A DNA stretch of 64,000 nt from assembly GCA_964471945.1 (NCBI GenBank), contig CAYYIJ010000001.1, forward strand, positions 1 to 64,000. Reading direction: 5' to 3'. Positions 19,303 through 29,153 of the stretch are shown in pieces. The stretch comes from JASEHD01 sp964471945. GTDB taxonomy: Bacteria > Bacteroidota > Ignavibacteria > UBA10030 > SZUA-254. Below the pieces are notes generated by a model, which was given only the letters and a program-made list of their open reading frames with translations, made no database searches and was not told the origin of the DNA. How positions within the stretch are numbered: position 1 is the stretch's first letter; each line of letters starts with the position of its first letter. A program made the translations under genes and the position numbers.

Positions 19303-19947
19303 TTAAGCGTGTTTTATGAGAAGACCTTCGAGGACGTTTGCGGCATCTTCACACTTATCGGTTGCTGTTTCCAAACCGACGTAGATTTCTTTTAATTTTA
19401 TTACTTTGATTGGATCCTTTTCGTTGTCAAATAATTCTGCGGCAGCAAGCTCAAACACATCATCTGCCAGATTTTCATACTCATTGACTTTCTTAAGAAC
19501 TTCTCTAAGTTGTGCTGGGTTATTCAGATCCCTGACAAGAACAATCCCCCTTTGTAATTCAGTGATTGAGTTATGGAGAATGTCGATCAACTTTACCATA
19601 TATGGTGGGCATTCTGTCAATTTATAAAGTGCAAACCTTGTTGCAACTCCATTGATGTTATCACAAATATCATCCAATGCTGAAGCTAATACGTGAATAT
19701 CTTCACGGTCAATTGGTGTAATGAATGTTTTATTCAACTCAAAGAATAGATCATGTGTAATTTGATCCCCATGGTGTTCTTTGTCCTTAATTTGTTGAAC
19801 AATATTTTTTCTTTCTTCTTGAGAGGCACATGGTATCCTTCTCAATAATTCCGAAGTATCAACCAAATTTGCTGTTGCTTTTTCAAAAAAATTATAAAAT
19901 TTATCATCTTTTGGTAATAAGAACCGCATTAAATTGTCAACTTTCAT
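19303..19947 (-). CDS. DUF47/PhoU-like phosphate transport regulator
   Basis: A 214-residue all-helical protein of the DUF47 family (TIGR00153, PhoU-like). It is typically encoded next to Pit transporters and is thought to modulate them. It starts 'MKVDNLMRFLLPKDDKFYNF' and contains 'KDKEHHGDQITHDL' and 'DREDIHVLASALDDICDNI', features of the family. It is the first gene of the two-gene phosphate operon. Confidence 0.88.
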   Translation of the reverse strand: MKVDNLMRFLLPKDDKFYNFFEKATANLVDTSELLRRIPCASQEERKNIVQQIKDKEHHGDQITHDLFFELNKTFITPIDREDIHVLASALDDICDNINGVATRFALYKLTECPPYMVKLIDILHNSITELQRGIVLVRDLNNPAQLREVLKKVNEYENLADDVFELAAAELFDNEKDPIKVIKLKEIYVGLETATDKCEDAANVLEGLLIKHA

Positions 19948-20053
19948 AAGTCACCATTTTTTTTGATTGGATTTTATTAGCGAATAAATCTACACAATTT
20001 AAAATGAATATACAATTTTTTTTTCTTCTTTCCTTTTGGTATATTTTGTGTGT

Positions 20054-20573
20054 ATGAATCGCATTTCTTGTGTTATTTTTGATCTTGACGGCACATTAAT
20101 CCAAACAAATGAACTAATATTTGCGACTTTTTTATCACATAACAAAAAAATACACTGGCAAAATTTATTCATCAGAAGAAATTATTAATATGTTTGGTCC
20201 GCCAGAAGAAGTTACTATTGAACGGTTAGTTGGTAAGGAACGATATGTTGAAGCAATGGATGAATTTTATAATTTCTATGAGACACATCACTTCAAAATG
20301 GCAAATGCTTACAGGGGGATCTAGGAAATTTTGGAATTCTTAGAGTCGGAAGGTTTGATTTTTGATATAATAATTACCGGAACCGATGTTATCAATTATA
20401 AACCCTCCGCTGATGGCATTCATGAAGTAATGAAAAGATTTAATTTGGTGGCTGAGCAGGTTTTGATGGTCGGTGATTCGGTTGCAGATGTGAAAGCTGC
20501 TAATGATTACATCTTTCATGATGTAAGTGAATTTGAGGTGTGGCTAAAAAATATTTTTATACAGAAAAATTAA
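20054..20573 (+). pseudogene. Decayed HAD-family phosphatase
   Basis: Remains of a HAD hydrolase gene. The first codons (20054 on) encode 'VIFDLDGTLIQTNE', motif I. The frame is then lost in a run of six Ts near 20128; with five Ts it would continue into 'YHITKKYTGKIYSSEEII'. An in-frame TAG follows at 20322-20324. After it the frame continues with 'EILEFLESEG', 'FDIIITGTDVINYKPSADGI' and 'MVGDSVADVKAAND'. Compared with related phosphatases, a block is missing between 'ESEG' and 'FDIIITG' (the motif II region) and another between 'KAAN' and 'YIFHDVSEFEVWL'. With a frameshift, a stop and two deletions it is very unlikely to be active. Confidence 0.82.
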
Positions 20574-20593
20574 TATTATACAGACTGTAAACT

Positions 20594-21586
20594 ATGGTGA
20601 AACTTCCTATTGGCATAATCGGCGTTGGTCATCTCGGCTCGCTTCACGCTAAAATGCTGCAAAGTATTCCTACTGCAGAATTGATAGGAGTATTCGATGC
20701 AGAAATAACTCGAGCAGAAGGCACCGCTAATAAATATCGAACAAAATCATTTATTTCGATTCTTGAACTTTTACAAAATGTAATGGCAGTGAGTATAGCA
20801 ACTCCGACTGTAACACACTTTGAGATTGCAAAGCTTGCGATCGAGTGCGGTGTTCATATTTTCATCGAAAAACCGATTACACATACAACTGATGAAGCAA
20901 AGACACTTGTTGAACTTGCTAAGCAGAAAGGGGTTACTATCCAAGTTGGGCATATTGAGCGATTTAACCCTGCGCTCCTCTCATTGGAATCATTTGCATT
21001 GAAACCGATGTTCATAGAATCTCACCGACTTGCACAATTTAATCCGCGTGGGACTGACGTTGCCGTTGTTCTCGATTTAATGATCCACGATATCGACATA
21101 ATTTTAAGTCTTGTAAAATCTCCCGTTGAACATATTGAAGCAAATGGTGTTGCTGTAGTTTCAGACCACGTGGATATTGCCAATGCACGACTTCAATTTA
21201 ATAATGGATGCGTTGCAAACGTTACGGCTAGTCGGATTTCCCAAAATAAAATGAGAAAATTGCGATTGTTTCAACGTAACGCTTATATATCAATCGATTT
21301 TTCAGAAGGTCAGACGGAAATATTTCGGATTGTTGACGAAGATGAAGAAGTTAACAACCTTACAATGATGTTGGGTCAGATCACCGCAGGAACTTGTAAA
21401 AGAAGGATTGTTTACGAGCGGCCTGAAATCAAAAATGTAAATGCACTGAAATATGAATTAGAATTGTTTATTGATGCGGTGCAGAATAAAAAGCAACCAG
21501 TTGTTACTGGTGAAGATGGTTTACATGCCCTGAAGGTTGCGAATGACATATTGGATAAAATTAATCAGCAGCAAATAAAATTTTGA
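20594..21586 (+). CDS. Gfo/Idh/MocA-family oxidoreductase
   Basis: A 330-residue NAD(P)-dependent oxidoreductase. The N-terminal Rossmann motif is 'IGIIGVGHLGSLHAKML', followed by the family motif 'IFIEKPITHTTDEAK' (EKP Lys). The substrate is unknown; relatives act on sugars, inositols or nucleotide sugars. Its stop overlaps the start of the downstream CCA-adding enzyme gene (TTGA), so the two are translationally coupled. Confidence 0.88.
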   Translation: MVKLPIGIIGVGHLGSLHAKMLQSIPTAELIGVFDAEITRAEGTANKYRTKSFISILELLQNVMAVSIATPTVTHFEIAKLAIECGVHIFIEKPITHTTDEAKTLVELAKQKGVTIQVGHIERFNPALLSLESFALKPMFIESHRLAQFNPRGTDVAVVLDLMIHDIDIILSLVKSPVEHIEANGVAVVSDHVDIANARLQFNNGCVANVTASRISQNKMRKLRLFQRNAYISIDFSEGQTEIFRIVDEDEEVNNLTMMLGQITAGTCKRRIVYERPEIKNVNALKYELELFIDAVQNKKQPVVTGEDGLHALKVANDILDKINQQQIKF

Positions 21587-23010
21587 CGGTGCAATATAAT
21601 AAAATTGATATCACCAGCGAAGTGTTACTTCGTGTTGGTTCCATTGCAGACGATGAAGAGGTAGAGGCATATGTGGTTGGCGGGTATGTGCGTGATAAGT
21701 TCCTCGGTAAAGAAGTCAAGGATATTGATATTGTAGTTATTGGTGATGGAATAGGATTTGCCAAGAAAGTTGCTAAACGATTAGATCAGAAAGATGTCGT
21801 GATTTTTGAGAAATTTGGAACCGCGATGATATCGATGGAAGATAGGAAAATTGAATTCGTCGCTGCACGTGAGGAAAGTTACTCTCACGATTCACGAAAA
21901 CCAAAAATTAAAAAAGCATCGCTTGCTAATGATTTGGCAAGGAGAGATTTTACTATTAATACACTTGCGGTGTCGATCAATCGAGAAACGTTAGGACGAT
22001 TGTCTGATCCATTCGGTGGAATAACTGATTTGAATAAGCAAATGCTACGGACGCCACTCGATCCCGAAAAAACATTCACAGATGATCCACTGCGGATGAT
22101 GCGGGCAATTCGATTTGCTTCTCAATTGCATTTCATCATCGAGGAAAATACATTCAATGCAATCAAAGAGATAGTAAACCGCATAACCATCGTATCAATG
22201 GAGAGGATCACCGATGAATTCATGAAGATACTCGCTTGTTCAAAACCATCTCTTGGTTTAGAATTATTAAATGATGCCGGTTTAACAAAGTATATTTTCC
22301 CCGAGATTGCCGAAATGATTGGTATTGATCAGAGGAAAGATTTTCATCATAAAGATGTTTTTAAACATACGATGAAAGTAGTTGACAGTATCAGTCAAAC
22401 AACGAATGATGTTTGGTTGAGATTCGCGGCATTGGTTCATGATATTGCTAAACCCAGAACGAAAGCTTTTAAAGAAGGAATTGGTTGGTCGTTCCATGGG
22501 CACGAAGAAGTAGGAGCGAGGATGATGAAAAAAATATTCAGGAGAATGCGGCTGCCAATGGATAAGCTTCCTTACATTGAAAAAATGGTTAGACTTCATC
22601 TCCGCCCTATGGTTCTCGTTAGTGAGGAAGTAACAGATTCTGCGATACGGCGTGTGATGTTCGAAGCAAGTGAAGACATTGATGATCTTATGTTATTGTG
22701 TCGGGCAGATATTACTTCACAAAATCCACAGCGTGTTTCTCGTTATTTAAAAAATTATGAATCGGTAATAGAGAAAATGAATGAAGTGGAAGAGAAAGAT
22801 CAGATTCGTAATTGGCAGCCACCTGTTCGCGGCGATGAAATTATGGAAGTTTGTGGTATTAAACCAGGACCGCTTGTTGGTGTCTTAAAGAAGAAGATTG
22901 AAGACGCAATAATAGATGGATATATTCCAAACGAGCATGGTGTTGCGCTGGAATATTTGCTTAAAATTAAAGATGATACGATTCAATCATTTTTCTCAAT
23001 GAACAAATAA
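21583..23010 (+). CDS. cca: CCA-adding / poly(A) polymerase-type nucleotidyltransferase with HD domain
   Basis: A 475-residue class II nucleotidyltransferase. The catalytic 'GGYVRDKFLG' and D47-I-D49 pair are present, as are the conserved 'RRDFTINTLA' and 'DPLRMMRAIRFASQL' of tRNA CCA-adding enzymes. An HD domain follows ('ALVHDIAKPRT' ... 'FHGHEEVGARM'). It most likely repairs or adds the CCA end of tRNAs; the tRNA-Pro in this window indeed lacks an encoded CCA. The start is TTG at 21583, overlapping the previous gene by four bases; GTG at 21589 is an alternative. Confidence 0.88.
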   Translation: MTVQYNKIDITSEVLLRVGSIADDEEVEAYVVGGYVRDKFLGKEVKDIDIVVIGDGIGFAKKVAKRLDQKDVVIFEKFGTAMISMEDRKIEFVAAREESYSHDSRKPKIKKASLANDLARRDFTINTLAVSINRETLGRLSDPFGGITDLNKQMLRTPLDPEKTFTDDPLRMMRAIRFASQLHFIIEENTFNAIKEIVNRITIVSMERITDEFMKILACSKPSLGLELLNDAGLTKYIFPEIAEMIGIDQRKDFHHKDVFKHTMKVVDSISQTTNDVWLRFAALVHDIAKPRTKAFKEGIGWSFHGHEEVGARMMKKIFRRMRLPMDKLPYIEKMVRLHLRPMVLVSEEVTDSAIRRVMFEASEDIDDLMLLCRADITSQNPQRVSRYLKNYESVIEKMNEVEEKDQIRNWQPPVRGDEIMEVCGIKPGPLVGVLKKKIEDAIIDGYIPNEHGVALEYLLKIKDDTIQSFFSMNK

Positions 23011-23105
23011 TTTTCTTATGTAACTTTTTTTTATTCGATTCGTTAAAGGGATAAGTTTATGAGCCCTTTCAATAAATTAACTCTTATTCTATAAGGAACA
23101 GACTA

Positions 23106-24506
23106 ATGAAATTGTTTTCTTGTTTTTATTTAATATTTCTTCTATCAACCGAAGGGGTTTTTGGGCAATCAATAAACATATTAACACTTGAGGATGCCGT
23201 TAGGATTGCAATGGAAAAAAACCTTTCAATTATCAAAACCCGGAACGCCATAGATGCTGCACAAGCCGAAGTACTTGCGGCTTATGGCGGTTATCTGCCT
23301 ACACTTTCTGTTTCGGCGGGTTGGGGACGCAATCAGTTTCAAACCCCTGAAAGTATCATCCCCACTCCCGATGGTTATCGTTGGGTCAGTATTGATCCCA
23401 CAACTTCCGTCTATGCCCCAACAATGATTAGTATGAAGCAAATTGGTGGTAAACAACTTTCTGCTTCATATTCTACTGGTTTAAATTTGAGTTACACGAT
23501 ATTCGATGGATTCAGGCGGGAATCAAATTTTAATCGAGTGAATGGATCGGCAATGTCGATTGAGTACAGTGCAATGCGAACTAAACAGTTTATTCGATAT
23601 TCAGTCGAATCAGCCTATCTAAATGTTCTACGAAAAGGACAATTAGTGAAAGTAAGCGATGAAAATTTGAAGAGGGGTCGTCGACAACTCGAACGGATTA
23701 CTGAATCTAATCGTGTTGGTGCACTTTCACTTGCCGATGTCTATCGTCAGCAATCTCAAGTTGCTGCCGATGAACTCAATGTTATAAATGCTCAAAATGA
23801 TTATGACAAAGCAAAAGCCGATTTAGCTGCGTTAATTGGGTTGGATATGGATTCGGAATATCAGTTTTCAGATCCAAGTATTTCTGCGGTTATAGATCAG
23901 TCAGAGCTTGATGCGACTCGACAAAAATACGGTAGGTTCGATGAACTGAAAAAACACGCACTGTCAGTCCGCCCTGATTATCTTGCAGAAATAGAAAATT
24001 TATATGCCGCTGAATCAGGAGTTACATATGCTCGCAGTGGTTATTTCCCAACCATAAGCGCTTCGGCGGGTTATGATTTATCGAATACCGAGCTTTCTAA
24101 AATTTCTGATAAAAAAACTCTTTCTTGGGGATTAAATTTACGATGGAACATCTTTGATGCATTCCGTACTAATCAATCAATACAATCTGCTATAGCAGCC
24201 AAAAAAACTTCCGAGACTTCTTTAAAACAATCAGAGCGGGAAATAACTGTCGAGATTAAAAAAGCACTTCTTGATCTTGAATCGGCACGTAAACAAGTCG
24301 AAGTGAGTCAGAAAGGATTAGTATCAGCCACTGAAGATCGAAGAATTGCTGAAGAAAGATATAATTTGGGAGCCGGTACATTGCTTGATCTGCTAACCGC
24401 AAACGCCGGCCTTGTCAATGCCCAGGCAAATAATATTAATGCGTCTTATTTTTATATCATTGCGAAACGAAATCTTGAATTTGTTTTAAGTGAAAGAACG
24501 AGCTAA
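23106..24506 (+). CDS. TolC-family outer membrane efflux protein
   Basis: A 466-residue outer membrane factor. The signal peptide (about 1-20, ends VFGQ) is followed by 'LTLEDAVRIAMEKNLSI', the typical first OEP repeat. A second repeat occupies about residues 250-460, with 'AEERYNLGAGTLLDLLTANAGLVNAQ'-type text split across the classical coiled-coil hairpin. It is the first gene of a five- to six-gene export operon with a HlyD-like adaptor and MacB-like ABC components, and would form the outer-membrane channel. Confidence 0.92.
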   Translation: MKLFSCFYLIFLLSTEGVFGQSINILTLEDAVRIAMEKNLSIIKTRNAIDAAQAEVLAAYGGYLPTLSVSAGWGRNQFQTPESIIPTPDGYRWVSIDPTTSVYAPTMISMKQIGGKQLSASYSTGLNLSYTIFDGFRRESNFNRVNGSAMSIEYSAMRTKQFIRYSVESAYLNVLRKGQLVKVSDENLKRGRRQLERITESNRVGALSLADVYRQQSQVAADELNVINAQNDYDKAKADLAALIGLDMDSEYQFSDPSISAVIDQSELDATRQKYGRFDELKKHALSVRPDYLAEIENLYAAESGVTYARSGYFPTISASAGYDLSNTELSKISDKKTLSWGLNLRWNIFDAFRTNQSIQSAIAAKKTSETSLKQSEREITVEIKKALLDLESARKQVEVSQKGLVSATEDRRIAEERYNLGAGTLLDLLTANAGLVNAQANNINASYFYIIAKRNLEFVLSERTS

Positions 24507-24558
24507 AAAGTTGAAATCAATTTAGAACATTATGTTTAAACTCTAAGGAATATTCTTT

Positions 24559-25821
24559 ATGGCAATTAATAAAAAATCGAAAAAGAAAATCATCATTTTC
24601 TCAATCGTAGGTGTTTTAATAATAACCTTGACACTTTTAATTATACTCGGCAGCAAGCGCGAACCTGTATATACGGTTCAAACCGAAAAAGTACAAAAGC
24701 GAACAATCACTCAAATTGTTACCGCTACCGGCAAAATTTATCCAGAAGTTCAAGTTATCATCACACCTGAAGTAAGCGGGGAGATAATTTCACTTCCGGT
24801 AAGAGAAGGAAACAAGGTAACAAAAGGCGATTTGCTTTTAAAGATAAAACCTGATATTTATCTTGCTCTGAGGGATAGAACTGCCGCTGAATTATCTTCG
24901 GCAAAAGCGAATTTAGCTCGAAGCGAATCGGAGTATAAAAGGGGATCGGAATTATTCTCTAAAGGTTTGATATCCAATGCTGATTTGGAACAAGTGAACA
25001 CAACCTACGAGATGGCAAAAGCTAACTACGATCAAGCAGAAGCGGCATTAAAACAATCTAACGAAAATTTAGCAAAGACGACAATTTATTCTCCCATGAA
25101 TGGAACTGTAAGTCAGTTAAAAGTGGAATTAGGTGAGCGTGTGCTCGGTACAAGCCAGTTCCAGGGTACAACTGTAATGACCGTTGCTGATTTATCGAGA
25201 ATGGAATCGCGTGTCGATGTTGGTGAAAATGATATTATCTTGATTTCGGTTGGCGATACGGCGCGCATAGAGGTTGATGCCATTCAAGATCGAAAACTAA
25301 ATGGCATTGTGTATGAAATTGGAAATAGTGCAAAGACAAAGGGTTTCGGAACTCAAGAAGAAGTAACAAACTTTGAAGTAAAGATTCGTATTCTCGATAA
25401 AGATTTAATTTTACGTCCGGGAATGTCGATGACAGCGACAATCGAAACCGAAACAAGAAATGATGTTATTGCAGTTCCGATCCAGAGTGTAACAACCCGC
25501 TCATCCGATAAATCAAAAGAAAAAGAAAAAAAGGAATCTGCTGAGGAAAGTGACGAGATGGCAGCGAGCGATTCTAGAATCAAGCAGAAAACTGAAAAGG
25601 TTCGAGAAGTTGTATTCATTGTCGAGAACAATGTTGCAAAAGCAATCGATGTAAAGCGAGGGATTTCAGACGATTCCTATACGGAAGTTTCTTCCGGTTT
25701 AGATGAAAAAAAGGAAGTTGTTTCTGGAAGTTATAAAGCAATAAACCGAGAGCTTGAAGATGGCGTCAAAGTGAAAGTCGATAACGTCAAAAAGAAAACA
25801 AAAGGCACAGAATCTAAATAA
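24559..25821 (+). CDS. HlyD/MacA-type periplasmic adaptor
   Basis: A 420-residue membrane fusion protein. A single N-terminal membrane segment (about residues 10-30) precedes a lipoyl/barrel-sandwich domain ('ITPEVSGEIISLPVREGNKV') split by a coiled-coil hairpin (about 100-175). Beta-barrel and membrane-proximal domains follow. A charged Lys/Glu/Ser-rich stretch (about 315-345) is inserted in the C-terminal part. It bridges the TolC-like channel (52 bp upstream) and the ABC permeases downstream. Confidence 0.92.
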   Translation: MAINKKSKKKIIIFSIVGVLIITLTLLIILGSKREPVYTVQTEKVQKRTITQIVTATGKIYPEVQVIITPEVSGEIISLPVREGNKVTKGDLLLKIKPDIYLALRDRTAAELSSAKANLARSESEYKRGSELFSKGLISNADLEQVNTTYEMAKANYDQAEAALKQSNENLAKTTIYSPMNGTVSQLKVELGERVLGTSQFQGTTVMTVADLSRMESRVDVGENDIILISVGDTARIEVDAIQDRKLNGIVYEIGNSAKTKGFGTQEEVTNFEVKIRILDKDLILRPGMSMTATIETETRNDVIAVPIQSVTTRSSDKSKEKEKKESAEESDEMAASDSRIKQKTEKVREVVFIVENNVAKAIDVKRGISDDSYTEVSSGLDEKKEVVSGSYKAINRELEDGVKVKVDNVKKKTKGTESK

Positions 25822-25842
25822 TGAATATGAAGGATGATTTGA

Positions 25843-26565
25843 ATGAATAACTCGGCAGTAATTTCTTTTAAACAGATAAAGAAAATTTATGACATGGGTG
25901 GAGCAGAAGAGGTTCAAGCTCTCAGGGGAGTCTCTTTGGATATCAATAAAAATGAATATGTTGCAATCATGGGACCATCAGGTTCCGGAAAATCTACTTT
26001 GATGAATATTATTGGATGTTTAGATACACCTACTTCCGGATTGTATGAATTCAACGGGATAAACGTCAGCGAGATGAATGACAATCAACTTGCAAAAATC
26101 AGGAATAAAGAAATTGGTTTTGTATTCCAAACATTCAATCTACTTGCACGGTCAAATGCACTCCATAATGTAGAATTACCTTTAATATATGCAGGGGTAT
26201 CATCAACAGAAAGAAAGCGTTTAGCTCACCAAGCACTTGAGCATGTCGGATTGGGCGATCGAGTACATCATAAACCTAATGAACTATCAGGAGGACAGCG
26301 ACAGCGTGTTGCAGTAGCACGAGCTCTTGTAAACAGACCATCGATATTACTTGCAGATGAACCGACAGGAAATTTAGATTCTAAGACAGGTGATGAGATT
26401 ATGGTTCTTTTCGAGGAACTTCACAAAGAAGGAAACACTATAATCCTTGTAACCCACGAGGAATACATCGCCGAACATGCGCATCGTATCATCCGTTTGC
26501 GTGATGGAATGATTGAGGTTGATGAGATGGTCAGCAATCACAAAAATAAAATAGTTAAACAATAA
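25843..26565 (+). CDS. MacB/LolD-type ABC transporter ATPase
   Basis: A 240-residue ABC ATPase. Walker A is 'GPSGSGKST' (residues 44-52), the signature is 'LSGGQRQRVAVARAL', Walker B is 'ILLADEPTGNLDS' and the switch His is in 'ILVTHEEYIA'. It belongs to the MacB/LolD/FtsE group that powers mechanotransmission permeases. It is the only ATPase in the operon and probably serves all three downstream permeases. Confidence 0.95.
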   Translation: MNNSAVISFKQIKKIYDMGGAEEVQALRGVSLDINKNEYVAIMGPSGSGKSTLMNIIGCLDTPTSGLYEFNGINVSEMNDNQLAKIRNKEIGFVFQTFNLLARSNALHNVELPLIYAGVSSTERKRLAHQALEHVGLGDRVHHKPNELSGGQRQRVAVARALVNRPSILLADEPTGNLDSKTGDEIMVLFEELHKEGNTIILVTHEEYIAEHAHRIIRLRDGMIEVDEMVSNHKNKIVKQ

Positions 26566-26570
26566 TTATT

Positions 26571-27794
26571 ATGCACTTTCTTTTTGAAATAAAAGAGGGT
26601 TTACGGATTGCATTGCGAGCGATACGGGCGAACAAGATGCGCTCAGCGCTTACAACACTGGGAATTGTTATCGGTATTGTTTCGGTAACTTTAATGGCAA
26701 CGGCGATTGAAGGAGTTGATCGAGCATTTGAAAAGAGCGCCTCTGCATTTGGCTCAAAGGTACTCTACATTCAGAAATTTCCTTGGGTTGGGCACGATGA
26801 TTGGTCTAAATTCCGCAATCGTCGTGATATAAAGATAGATTACGTTGAGCAGATTTCACATCAAGCTATAACAATTGATGCCATTGCTCCATCGGTAATG
26901 ACACTTAAAGATTCACGTTTCGGTTCACGCACGATGTTGAGTTGTTTCGTAACCGGGACTAATTATCAGTATCAAGAAGCCTCTGGCACTGTAATCGAAG
27001 ATGGAAGGTTTTTTTCCCAAGAAGAATCAGATGGTGGCAGACCAGTTTGCGTAATAGGTGCTAATGTTGCTGAGACTTTATTCCCGTCGATCGATCCAAT
27101 AGATCAGGTGATGAAGGTAGGAGGTTTTCCATACAAGGTCATTGCTGTTCTTGAAAAACAAGGTGGATTGTTCGGAACATTCACTGCGGATAACAGAATA
27201 TTCGTTCCGATAAATTCATTCATGAATCAATTCGGATCAAGACGTGATGTCTTAATAAGTGCGAGAGTTGCTCCGGGCGTCGATATTGAAGAAGCAAAGG
27301 AAGAGCTGCGGGGTATAATGCGGAAAATCCGACATATCGCTCCTGGCAAGGAAGACGACTTCAATATCAATGAACAAGAAATGTTAACGCAAGTGTTCGG
27401 AGCGATAACAGCGGTAATCGCTGCTATCGGTTTTTTCATTACAGGTCTCTCTTTGTTCGTTGGCGGAATTGGAATTATGAATATCATGTATGTATCGGTC
27501 ACTGAGCGCACGAAAGAGATCGGTATCCGAAAAGCTATTGGTGCGAGAAGGCGAACGATTTTGTTCCAATTCCTTGTTGAAGCCGCTCTAATTTGTCTCA
27601 TCGGGGGCATCTTTGGTTTAGCCATAGCTTACCCATTAAGTCTTATTGCCGATCAAATTTTACCTACAGCAATGCCGATTTCGGTAGTAGCGATCGCTTT
27701 ATTTGTTTCACTTTTTGTCGGTGTTGTTTCCGGTTTCCTTCCGGCTTATAAAGCATCAAAGTTAGACCCAGTTGATGCACTTCGATATGAGTGA
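26571..27794 (+). CDS. MacB-type ABC permease (first copy)
   Basis: A 407-residue MacB/FtsX-family permease. One N-terminal membrane helix ('MRSALTTLGIVIGIVSVTLM') precedes a periplasmic MacB-core domain (about 45-275). Three C-terminal helices include the conserved 'MYVSVTERTKEIGIRKAIGARR' coupling segment, and the end reads 'PAYKASKLDPVDALRYE'. It follows the ATPase gene by five bases. This copy is more diverged from the next two than they are from each other. Confidence 0.93.
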   Translation: MHFLFEIKEGLRIALRAIRANKMRSALTTLGIVIGIVSVTLMATAIEGVDRAFEKSASAFGSKVLYIQKFPWVGHDDWSKFRNRRDIKIDYVEQISHQAITIDAIAPSVMTLKDSRFGSRTMLSCFVTGTNYQYQEASGTVIEDGRFFSQEESDGGRPVCVIGANVAETLFPSIDPIDQVMKVGGFPYKVIAVLEKQGGLFGTFTADNRIFVPINSFMNQFGSRRDVLISARVAPGVDIEEAKEELRGIMRKIRHIAPGKEDDFNINEQEMLTQVFGAITAVIAAIGFFITGLSLFVGGIGIMNIMYVSVTERTKEIGIRKAIGARRRTILFQFLVEAALICLIGGIFGLAIAYPLSLIADQILPTAMPISVVAIALFVSLFVGVVSGFLPAYKASKLDPVDALRYE

Positions 27795-27797
27795 TAA

Positions 27798-29057
27798 ATG
27801 ATTGGAACAATCGAGATATTCTTACTTGAAGTGAGGGAAAGTTTGAGGATGGCAATTGGCTCTATCCGCGCTAACAAGCTTAGGTCAATTCTTACACTCC
27901 TCGGAATTGCGGTTGGAGTTTTTTCTATAATCAGTGTTATGACTGCGATGGGAGTTCTTGTGAACAGCATCCAAAGCGGTATGACGTTCCTCGGTGCAAA
28001 TACATTTCAGGTACAAAGAACACCCAATATGATGACAGGTGATCCGAAAGAAATGGTGAAAATTATGAATCGGAAGAGGATTACTTACGAACAAGCACTA
28101 CGAGTGAAAGAATCAGCGACACTTGCGACAGCTGTTGGTATATTTTGCTATTTAAATACCAGCAAGGTCATTGTTGCTGAAGATGGGAAAAAAACAAATC
28201 CAAATGTAAGCATCACGGGTCGTGATATCGAGAGTTTTTTAGCCAACAACTGGATCATCGAAGAAGGCAGATTGTTTAGCCAGGGTGAAATAAATTCGGG
28301 TAGTTATGTTGCCATTCTTGGGTCAGATGTCGTAAAAAAACTTTATCCTAAAAACGATCCCATCGGTCAATCAATCCGTGTAGATGGACGGAAGTATCAA
28401 GTTATTGGCACGCTACAACCGAAAGGTTCGGTACTTGGAGGAGATGATCAGTTATATGTACTTATTCCTTTAAACACATTTTTTAACGTCTATGGAAAAG
28501 ATCAGGAGTTTTCTTTTAAAGTGCAGGCAAAAGCGATCGATATAGAAGATTGTATGGAGCAGGTTACTGGAATAATGAGAGCTGTACGACATGTTCCACC
28601 CGGCACGGAAGATGATTTCTCTGTTACATCGAATGATTCCTTAATCAACCAGTTTAATAATTTCACAAAATACCTGCGTCTGGGGATTATTATTGTTAGT
28701 AGTATTGCGCTACTGGCGGCCGGTGTTGGCATTATGAATATCATGCTTGTTTCTGTAACCGAGAGAACGCGAGAAATTGGAATACGAAAAGCTATCGGTG
28801 CACGCAAGAAGAACATTATGACTCAATTCATTCTTGAAGCAATTCTGTTAAGTGAATTTGGTGGAGTCATAGGAATAGCTCTTGGAATCCTTGGAGGAAA
28901 TATAATCGCTTTCTCGTTGAACGCTCAACCAATAATTCCGTATGAATGGGTATTAATAGGATTTGTTACGTGTAGTTTGGTTGGGATAATTTTCGGTGTC
29001 TATCCTGCCTGGAAAGCTGCCAATCTTGATCCGATTGAATCACTCCGTTATGAATAA
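27798..29057 (+). CDS. MacB-type ABC permease (second copy)
   Basis: A 419-residue permease with the same architecture as its neighbours: 'KLRSILTLLGIAVGVFSIISVM' helix, periplasmic core, 'MLVSVTERTREIGIRKAIGARK' and the C-terminal 'GVYPAWKAANLDPIESLRYE'. It is clearly a paralogue of the next gene, sharing the length and long matching blocks such as 'QLGANTFQVQR'-like and 'NNWIIEEGRLF'-like segments. It starts three bases after the previous gene's stop, so translation is probably coupled. Confidence 0.93.
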   Translation: MIGTIEIFLLEVRESLRMAIGSIRANKLRSILTLLGIAVGVFSIISVMTAMGVLVNSIQSGMTFLGANTFQVQRTPNMMTGDPKEMVKIMNRKRITYEQALRVKESATLATAVGIFCYLNTSKVIVAEDGKKTNPNVSITGRDIESFLANNWIIEEGRLFSQGEINSGSYVAILGSDVVKKLYPKNDPIGQSIRVDGRKYQVIGTLQPKGSVLGGDDQLYVLIPLNTFFNVYGKDQEFSFKVQAKAIDIEDCMEQVTGIMRAVRHVPPGTEDDFSVTSNDSLINQFNNFTKYLRLGIIIVSSIALLAAGVGIMNIMLVSVTERTREIGIRKAIGARKKNIMTQFILEAILLSEFGGVIGIALGILGGNIIAFSLNAQPIIPYEWVLIGFVTCSLVGIIFGVYPAWKAANLDPIESLRYE

Positions 29058-29153
29058 CCAAGTAAAAAGTCAAAAATCAAAATGCAAAAATTAATAATTA
29101 CATTGCAGCATGCTGAGAACTATTTTTACTTTTTATTTTTGACCTGACAGAGT

